From Gemmatimonas sp. UBA7669 (GTDB lineage Bacteria > Gemmatimonadota > Gemmatimonadetes > Gemmatimonadales > Gemmatimonadaceae), in contig NZ_DLHL01000054.1 of NCBI RefSeq assembly GCF_002483225.1, forward strand, positions 1 to 64,000: 64,000 bases of DNA, written 5' to 3'. Made by a program: the position numbers and the translations under genes. The notes beneath the pieces were generated by a model. That model searched no databases. It was not told the origin of the DNA and saw only the letters and a list, made by a program, of their open reading frames with translations. Position 1 is the first letter of the stretch, and each line of letters starts with the position of its first letter. Positions 58,489-64,000 of this stretch are shown in pieces.

Positions 58489-59562
58489 TCAGCAGAGCAG
58501 GTCGGACACCAGCTGGGAGGTGTGATCGACCAGGGCAATGACCTTGTCGTAGGGCATGCGCGTGGGACCGATAACGCCAATGACCCCGCTCAGCGAACCC
58601 ACATGGTATTCCGCGGTGACCACCGTGAACGGCTCCAGGCGTGGATCGCCATGCTCGTTGCCGATGGTGATGGACAGCCCCTTGCCCCCAGCCCGCGTGC
58701 CCAGAAACGTGGCCAGTTGCTGACGGGTCTCCGTGAGCTCGATGAGCTGTCGCAGGCGTTCCCCACTGGCAAACTCCGGCTGGTCGGCCAGCAGCGAAGG
58801 CTGGGCGAGGACCACCGTGTCCACCGGCTCAGCGGCTCGGCCAAACACCTGCTCCCCTTCCTGCACGAAGATGTTCAGCAACTCAGCGGCGCCGGGTGAT
58901 GCGCTGACGTCTCGCAGGCGCGAGGCCAGTCCGCTTCGCACCTGATCGAGCGTGAGGCCCGCAAGGCGCTCGTTGAGGACGATGGTGACGTCAACCAGCG
59001 CTTCGTCGGCAATGACACCGGGGACTTCCACGAAGATGGTGCGCACGGCGCCGCCAGAAAGACCAAGCACCATGAGCAGTCGGTCGCTGGCCACGCGCAC
59101 CAGTTCCACTTTTTGCAGCGTGGCCCGCTCGAGACGCGGACCGAGCGCCACACCCAACTCCTGGGTGAGCACACCCAGTGACTGCGCGGCGCGACGGAGG
59201 ATGTTCTCGATGGCCGAACTGCCGCTTTCGATTTCCATCTGCAAACGGCGCCGCTGCTCACCAGACAACGGGTCGACGCGCATGAGCGAATCGACGTACA
59301 CGCGGTAGGCCTTGTCGGTGGGAATCCGGCCGGCCGACGTGTGCGGATGGAAGAGAAAGCCCTTCTCCTCCAGGTCGCTCATGGTGTTGCGAATGGTGGC
59401 CGGCGAAATGCCCAGACCGAAGCGACGGGACAGCGTACGCGACCCGGCCGGTTCGGCCGTGGCCACGTAGCTGTGAATGACCGCCTCGAGCACCTGACGT
59501 TCGCGCTCGGAGAGCTCACCGCTGTTGGTATTGCCGAAAGGTGTCGTGCCGAAGGCGCTCAT
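58489..59562 (-). CDS. hrcA: Heat-inducible transcription repressor HrcA
   Basis: A 357-residue HrcA. The winged helix is SERERQVLEAVIHSYVATAE then GSRTLSRRFGLGISPATIRN with TMSDLEEKGFLFHPHTSAGR. GAF-like and dimerisation domains follow, ending in SGVIGVIGPTRMPYDKVIAL. ATG 59562 is used; the longer frame to 59655 runs into hemW. HrcA normally represses groE and dnaK at CIRCE sites, none of which is visible here. Confidence 0.93.
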   Translation of the reverse strand: MSAFGTTPFGNTNSGELSERERQVLEAVIHSYVATAEPAGSRTLSRRFGLGISPATIRNTMSDLEEKGFLFHPHTSAGRIPTDKAYRVYVDSLMRVDPLSGEQRRRLQMEIESGSSAIENILRRAAQSLGVLTQELGVALGPRLERATLQKVELVRVASDRLLMVLGLSGGAVRTIFVEVPGVIADEALVDVTIVLNERLAGLTLDQVRSGLASRLRDVSASPGAAELLNIFVQEGEQVFGRAAEPVDTVVLAQPSLLADQPEFASGERLRQLIELTETRQQLATFLGTRAGGKGLSITIGNEHGDPRLEPFTVVTAEYHVGSLSGVIGVIGPTRMPYDKVIALVDHTSQLVSDLLC

Positions 59563-59570
59563 GCCGAAGC

Positions 59571-60713
59571 CTACGAGCGTCCGCGAAACGCTGTCAAGTC
59601 GGCAGCGAGTGCATCGAGGCGCAGCCAACCGGTCGCGGTGCAACGCGCACGCCACTCGCCACCGGTTTCAGTGAGCACCACCCATCCGGCCTCGACCCAC
59701 GGCGCCACATGCAGCCGCTCGCCGGCGTTCAGCACCAGCCCGTCCACCGTTCGCAGCCCGAGGTACACCGCCTCGGCCGCGCGATTGTCCGCCGTGAGCG
59801 CCTCGCGGTCTTCCATGGGGTCCCGGCCCTCCTGCACCGCCCGGTCCCAGGCCGCGTAGGCGGACAGATTCCAGCGCCGAAACCTGCCATCAAAATCGTG
59901 CGCGCCCGGCCCAAGTCCCACATAGGGCACGCCGCGCCAATAGGCCGAGTTGTGGCGCGCGCGTCGTCCGGCCAACGCGAAGTTGGACACTTCGTAGTGT
60001 TCGTAGCCCGCGGCCGTGAGCCGCGCATGCGCGTCGAGAAACTCGGCCTCATAGCGCGACTCATCAGCCTCCTGCACTTCGCCTCGCGCCTGCCAGCGCC
60101 CGAGCGGCGTGCCCGGCTCGATGGTGAGGCCATACAGCGACACATGATCGGCGCCAAGCGACAGAATGGCCTGCACATCGCGTGTCCAGTCGCGCGCCAG
60201 AGCAGCGGGCGCCGCAAAGATCAGATCCACCGAGAAGTTGGCAATGCCGCCCCTTCGCACGGCGTCCACGACCTGCCGCGCACGCTCGGCGTCATGCACC
60301 CGATGCATCCACTGCAGCACGCGGTCATCGAAACTCTGAATGCCGATGGACAGGCGATTGACGCCCGCTGCCCGCCACGACGCGACGGCTTCGTCGGTGA
60401 TGTCCTCGGGGTTGGCCTCGAGGGTGACTTCGGCATCCGGTGCGAGCTGCACATGCTGCGCGAGGGCCGCGAGCGTGGCCGCCACGCCCTCGGGTCCGAG
60501 GCGCGACGGTGTGCCTCCGCCCAGATAGAGCGTGTCCAGCGGCCCGCAACGCGACGCGATCTGTCGGATGCGGCACTCGTCATGCACAGCGCTGGCGTAG
60601 CGCTCCCACGGCACGGTGCGACGGACCGCGATGGCAAAATCGCAATAACTGCAGCGCCGCGCACAAAAGGGGACGTGCAGATAGAGATGGCGCGTCAGCG
60701 TGTCCGTACTCAC
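59571..60713 (-). CDS. hemW: HemW-type radical SAM protein
   Basis: A 380-residue protein from GTG 60713, overlapping the dprA stop by 4 bp. LYLHVPFCARRCSYCDFAI carries the CxxxCxxC cluster motif, and LDTLYLGGGTPSRL, VTLEANPEDIT and LSIGIQSFDDRVLQWMHRVH follow. The C-terminal HemN domain has YEVSNFALAGRRARHNSAYW. HemW is a heme chaperone rather than a coproporphyrinogen oxidase; the two are often confused in annotation. The order obgE-dprA-hemW-hrcA suggests one transcript. Confidence 0.88.
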   Translation of the reverse strand: MSTDTLTRHLYLHVPFCARRCSYCDFAIAVRRTVPWERYASAVHDECRIRQIASRCGPLDTLYLGGGTPSRLGPEGVAATLAALAQHVQLAPDAEVTLEANPEDITDEAVASWRAAGVNRLSIGIQSFDDRVLQWMHRVHDAERARQVVDAVRRGGIANFSVDLIFAAPAALARDWTRDVQAILSLGADHVSLYGLTIEPGTPLGRWQARGEVQEADESRYEAEFLDAHARLTAAGYEHYEVSNFALAGRRARHNSAYWRGVPYVGLGPGAHDFDGRFRRWNLSAYAAWDRAVQEGRDPMEDREALTADNRAAEAVYLGLRTVDGLVLNAGERLHVAPWVEAGWVVLTETGGEWRARCTATGWLRLDALAADLTAFRGRS

Positions 60714-61621
60714 ACGCCAACGGCGGGCCGCACCTGTCCGCCCGCCTCCACTGTGACGAGCCCGTCGATCTCGAGCATGGCGAGCAGCGCCGCCACGCGG
60801 CGCGGCGCGAGGCCCGTGTGTTGGGCGATGAGCGACGGCTCCTGCAAACCCTGTCCGATGGCATCCCAACAGAGGGCGGCGTCGTCACTCAGCACCGGCC
60901 CCTGTGGCGGCAGCAGGTCGATCTGCAGTTCCGCCAGTACGTCCTCCGGACGGAGCAGCGCCGTGCCCTGCTTGTGCAACCAGGCATTGCTGCCGCGCGC
61001 CTGTGGCACGTCGATGGCATTGGGCACGACATACACACGACGCCCCAACGCCTGCGCCACCTCGGCGGTAATGAGCGCGCCACTGTCTTCCGGCGCTTCG
61101 ACCACCACGGTGGCCGCGGCGAGCGCCGCAATGATGCGATTGCGACGCGGAAAGGAACCCGCATGCCCCGGATCACCCGGGGCGTGCTCAGACACCAGCA
61201 GACCCTCGCGGGCAATGCGCTCCTGCAACGGCCGATGCCCACGCGGATAGTAGTGATCGATGGCCGTACCGAGAACGGCAGCGGTACGACCACCGGCGGC
61301 AAGCGCGGCTTCGTGTGCCGCCCCATCAATGCCGCGCGCCAGGCCACTGATGACACTCACGCCATGCCGCGCGCAGCATTCGGCAATGGCCTTGGCGACG
61401 CGCAGCCCGTACGGCGAGGCGTGTCGGGTGCCCACAATGGCCACCGCGGGCGCTGCCGCCGCCAACCACGAGCCTCGCACCCACAGTGTCTTGGGTGGAT
61501 CGCGCAATTCTTCGAGACCCGACGGATAGTCGCGGTCGCCGCGGTGCACGGCGCGTTGCCCACTGTGCTCCGCCGGCTCGACCGGCGCAGCCCCCTGCTT
61601 CTCAGGGAAGAAGCTGCGCAT
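60710..61621 (-). CDS. dprA: DNA processing protein DprA
   Basis: A 303-residue protein from ATG 61621, overlapping the obgE stop by 20 bp. The Rossmann core holds the family run VAIVGTRHASPYGLRVAKAI, SVISGLARGIDGAAHEAAL, AAVLGTAIDHYYP and PRRNRIIAALAAATVVVEA. A C-terminal winged helix (~235-303; EPSLIAQHTGLAPRRVAALL) is present. It loads RecA on incoming ssDNA during natural transformation. Its N-terminal SAM domain is short compared with many homologues. Confidence 0.92.
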   Translation of the reverse strand: MRSFFPEKQGAAPVEPAEHSGQRAVHRGDRDYPSGLEELRDPPKTLWVRGSWLAAAAPAVAIVGTRHASPYGLRVAKAIAECCARHGVSVISGLARGIDGAAHEAALAAGGRTAAVLGTAIDHYYPRGHRPLQERIAREGLLVSEHAPGDPGHAGSFPRRNRIIAALAAATVVVEAPEDSGALITAEVAQALGRRVYVVPNAIDVPQARGSNAWLHKQGTALLRPEDVLAELQIDLLPPQGPVLSDDAALCWDAIGQGLQEPSLIAQHTGLAPRRVAALLAMLEIDGLVTVEAGGQVRPAVGV

Positions 61622-62624
61622 CCCGGATGGGCTGTTCGGCCGCCGTGCGCATGGCCAGCAACTGCCGCCACCACCCGTCGAGCAAGTCATCAAGTCCCAT
61701 GCGGCCGGCGGCCGAAATGGCATAGCGGCCGAAGGCGCCCGGCGCCTCCACCTCGGGGATGTAGTGCTCTCCCAGCAGATCGAGCTTGGTGAACACCACG
61801 CAATAGGGCTTGGCCGCCAGTTCCGCCGAGTAGGCCGCGATTTCGTTGCGCAACTGATCGAGCTCTGCCTGCCAGTCCATGGTGTCGATGGGCACCATGA
61901 ACGCGAGCAGGCGCGTGCGCTCGATGTGGCGCAGAAATTGGAGCCCGAGTCCCTTGCCCTCGTGCGCCCCTTCGATGATGCCGGGAATGTCTGCCACCAC
62001 AAACGAGCGATGATCGCTGAGCGGCACCACGCCGAGATTGGGCGAGAGCGTGGTGAATGGATAGTCGGCGATCTTGGGGCGCGCGGCGGAAATCACCGAC
62101 AGCAGCGTGCTCTTGCCTGCGTTGGGTTGGCCCACGAGGCCCACATCGGCAATGAGCTTGAGCTCGAGCTCGAGGGTGCGGGCCTCACCCTCTTCGCCGG
62201 GTTGCCACTCGCGAGGCGACTGATGTGTGGCGGTGACAAAGAACGCGTTGCCCTTTCCGCCGCGTCCGCCCTTCGCCACGAGCAGCGAGTCGCCGTGCTC
62301 CATCACCTCGCCGATCAGTTCCTTCGTCTTGGCATCACGTACGACGGTGCCGGGCGGCACCGGGAGAATGACATCGTCGCCGGATCGCCCCGTCCGATTG
62401 GAGCCCTCACCGTGCTGGCCCCGTTCGGCCTTCCACGAATCGCGATAGGTGTAGTCCAGCAGCGTGGTGAGATTGCGGTCGCCGCGTACAATCACGTCGC
62501 CACCGCGTCCACCGTCACCGCCGTCTGGCCCACCCATGGGCACATACTTCTCCCGACGGAACGAAGTCTGTCCCGAGCCACCGGTGCCGGCTTCCACCTT
62601 CACTTGTACGCGATCGACGAACAT
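61602..62624 (-). CDS. obgE: GTPase ObgE/CgtA
   Basis: A 340-residue Obg GTPase involved in 50S assembly and stress response. The Gly-rich Obg domain spans ~1-158 (GGSGQTSFRREKYVPMGGPD). The G domain has P-loop GLVGQPNAGKSTLLSV, switch II DIPGIIEGAHEGKGLG, and TKLD in VVFTKLDLL. There is no OCT domain. It heads the obgE-to-hinT operon, 36 bp after the decarboxylase-like gene. Confidence 0.95.
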   Translation of the reverse strand: MFVDRVQVKVEAGTGGSGQTSFRREKYVPMGGPDGGDGGRGGDVIVRGDRNLTTLLDYTYRDSWKAERGQHGEGSNRTGRSGDDVILPVPPGTVVRDAKTKELIGEVMEHGDSLLVAKGGRGGKGNAFFVTATHQSPREWQPGEEGEARTLELELKLIADVGLVGQPNAGKSTLLSVISAARPKIADYPFTTLSPNLGVVPLSDHRSFVVADIPGIIEGAHEGKGLGLQFLRHIERTRLLAFMVPIDTMDWQAELDQLRNEIAAYSAELAAKPYCVVFTKLDLLGEHYIPEVEAPGAFGRYAISAAGRMGLDDLLDGWWRQLLAMRTAAEQPIRDAQLLP

Positions 62625-62660
62625 GAGAATCCCGAAAATGTGCGGAGCGCCGTTGCGCTC

Positions 62661-63371
62661 TTACTTGCCCTGGACGCGCGCCCAGAGCCCCTGATACCGA
62701 CGAACATCATCCGCGTCCAACAGTGGTGCCACCACCGCCAGCGTGTCGCTTACAACAGCCGCTGACGCGCCGGCGTGCAGCGCCCCGTGCAAATGCGAGT
62801 GCAACTGCCGATCCTGTCGAGCAATGGCGCAGGCTGCGACAATGCAGAGCTCCCGGCGCGCCAGATCGAGCGGCGCACGCGAGAGCACCTTGCCATAGCC
62901 TTCCTCGATCATCCACTGGTCGAGGGCGGGATGCAGCTCCGCAATGTTGACGCGCAAGCGCTCATAAAAGCGCCCGTACACCGTGGCACAGGTGCGCTCA
63001 CCCTGCGCCAGTCGCTCCGCCGGATCATCAATGGCTTCGGCATCAACCGTCGGTGCTGACCGACCGCTGATGCGCCGCCATTCGCGCGCCGCATTGAGCG
63101 CGCGTGGAAATCCGGCGAAGAGATACGTCTGCAGGATAACCTCCTCCACCCACTCTGCCCGCACCTGCGCCGCGGCACCCGCCAACGCCTCGCGGATATC
63201 GCCCTCCGAGCCACCGGCCAGCAAGGCCGCGAGGCGCACCAGCTCCGCCGTTTCCGCGTCGAGTACCGCAAGCGGCGTGTGGCGGGCGGCGGCGTCGGGC
63301 AGTGTAACCTGCTCTGCGTGACCCTGTGTCATCGTTTTGTCGCGCATGCCATCTTCACGACGCGCGTTCAT
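62661..63371 (-). CDS. Carboxymuconolactone decarboxylase-like protein
   Basis: About 236 residues from ATG 63371, 7 bp after the asparaginase stop; ATG 63347 is an alternative. It contains two CMD-like helical units: EWVEEVILQTYLFAGFPRAL (~90-110) and RRELCIVAACAIARQDRQLH followed by SHLHGALHAGAS (~180-210). The AhpD CxxC redox pair is missing, so peroxidase activity is not expected. True substrate unknown. Confidence 0.7.
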   Translation of the reverse strand: MNARREDGMRDKTMTQGHAEQVTLPDAAARHTPLAVLDAETAELVRLAALLAGGSEGDIREALAGAAAQVRAEWVEEVILQTYLFAGFPRALNAAREWRRISGRSAPTVDAEAIDDPAERLAQGERTCATVYGRFYERLRVNIAELHPALDQWMIEEGYGKVLSRAPLDLARRELCIVAACAIARQDRQLHSHLHGALHAGASAAVVSDTLAVVAPLLDADDVRRYQGLWARVQGK

Positions 63372-63378
63372 GGGTGGC

Positions 63379-64000
63379 TCATGCGTTGAACTCCCAGACG
63401 TCGCCCACGTCGGCATCGCCGACCGTAATCACGCCCACCGACTCCCCGCGCGTATTGCGCACGCTGCGCTGCAACAGGTCACGCAGGGCCTCGGGCAAGG
63501 GATTGGGCAAGGCATCGTACGCCGCGAGCAGCGACAGCACCGCCGGGTACTGCGCCCGCGCCGCCCCATCTTCCACCTTGAGCGCGAAGCCAATGCCGCG
63601 ATCGACCAGTGCAAAGGTGTGCACACCTTCTGCCCCGATCTTGCAAAGCACATTGCCACCACAGGCTTCCATCAGCAGCGTATCGAACCGCTCGGTGCCG
63701 CCGACCAGAAAGGGCTGCGAGGTCATCGCGCTCACCACGCGCCGGCTCGGCGTGTCACCGGACGCGGCTGCCTGCACGAGACGCGCATAGGCCAGGGCCA
63801 TATTGGCGAGCGGCAAGGCGAACACCGACACGCCGCACCCGTCAACCCCCACGGCAATTCGGTCGACCGGCAGCGCCGCCCATTCCGAAACGGCTCGCAG
63901 GCAATCCTGTTGCACGGGATGACCGGCGTGCTGATACCCGGCGGTTGGAACCGCTGTTTGCCGTGCCCGTGCGAGCATGGCTGCATGCTTGCCGGAGCAG
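63379..64000 (-). CDS. Type II-like L-asparaginase, C-terminal part
   Basis: The gene runs off the right edge; about 207 residues are present. Reading continues past the in-window ATG 63978 as CSGKHAAMLARAR, the conserved motif of the Asparaginase_II (PF06089) family, so ATG 63978 is internal. Further support is GVDGCGVSVFALPLANMALA, LMEACGGNVLCKIGAEGVHT and KVEDGAARAQYPAVLSLL. It would hydrolyse asparagine. The N-terminal ~110-140 residues lie beyond base 64000. Confidence 0.85.
   Translation of the reverse strand, partial: CSGKHAAMLARARQTAVPTAGYQHAGHPVQQDCLRAVSEWAALPVDRIAVGVDGCGVSVFALPLANMALAYARLVQAAASGDTPSRRVVSAMTSQPFLVGGTERFDTLLMEACGGNVLCKIGAEGVHTFALVDRGIGFALKVEDGAARAQYPAVLSLLAAYDALPNPLPEALRDLLQRSVRNTRGESVGVITVGDADVGDVWEFNA

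Overview
This is a GC-rich, densely packed bacterial window with two very different parts. The housekeeping genes and their order (rny-folD-xseA-xseB-ispA-dxs-nadK-recN, infC-rpmI-rplT, pheS-pheT-zapA, rpsU-yqeY-mutS2-dnaG-recJ) fit a Gram-negative-type aerobe. The style of these genes suggests Gemmatimonadota; that placement is an inference from synteny and protein character, not a computed phylogeny.

Bases 1 to about 16,487 are the right-hand end of an integrated phage or phage-like island. It begins inside a giant polyvalent protein gene cut by the window edge. A chain of about ten small genes follows with overlapping stops and starts, including an HNH nuclease with an ASCH-like N-terminus, a phage ASCH-type protein and a phosphatase-like/zinc-finger fusion. 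Next come SSB, a leftward lysogeny-type cluster (XRE repressor, a small ImmA-like protein, a membrane protein) and a divergent Cro-like gene. A recombination block (YqaJ exonuclease, SMC-like ATPase, RecT) leads to an excisionase-like protein and a tyrosine integrase. The integrase stops 5 bp from the 3' end of a tRNA-Leu(TAA) gene, so one attachment site is in that tRNA and the other lies left of the window.

From 16.5 to 24.7 kb there is a leftward two-component module (MHYT hybrid kinase and HD-GYP response regulator) behind a palindromic CRP/Rex-like site. A tRNA-Gly(GCC) with its terminator, a six-hairpin-type glycosidase-like protein and a rightward exported protein with a clear promoter/operator follow.

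From 24.6 to 42 kb nearly everything reads leftward: infC-rpmI-rplT, pheS-pheT-coiled-coil-zapA, then rny through recN. infC starts with AUU and has a long leader containing a terminator-like hairpin. A 108-nt rod-shaped inverted structure lies just after zapA, where many bacteria keep 6S RNA. A metallo-beta-lactamase-fold hydrolase and a DnaQ-type exonuclease follow, divergent from rex, with a perfect Rex box between.

From 42.7 to 64 kb a leftward run starts at a good promoter ahead of rpsU: rpsU-yqeY-mutS2-dnaG-recJ-rsmD-coaD-pta, then an RsbV/RsbW/RsbU-like partner-switching trio and ksgA. Upstream of it lies obgE-dprA-hemW-hrcA-dnaJ-prmA-rsmE-hinT. The window closes with a carboxymuconolactone-decarboxylase-like gene and a truncated type II asparaginase gene. 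No CRISPR array, rRNA or insertion sequence was seen.
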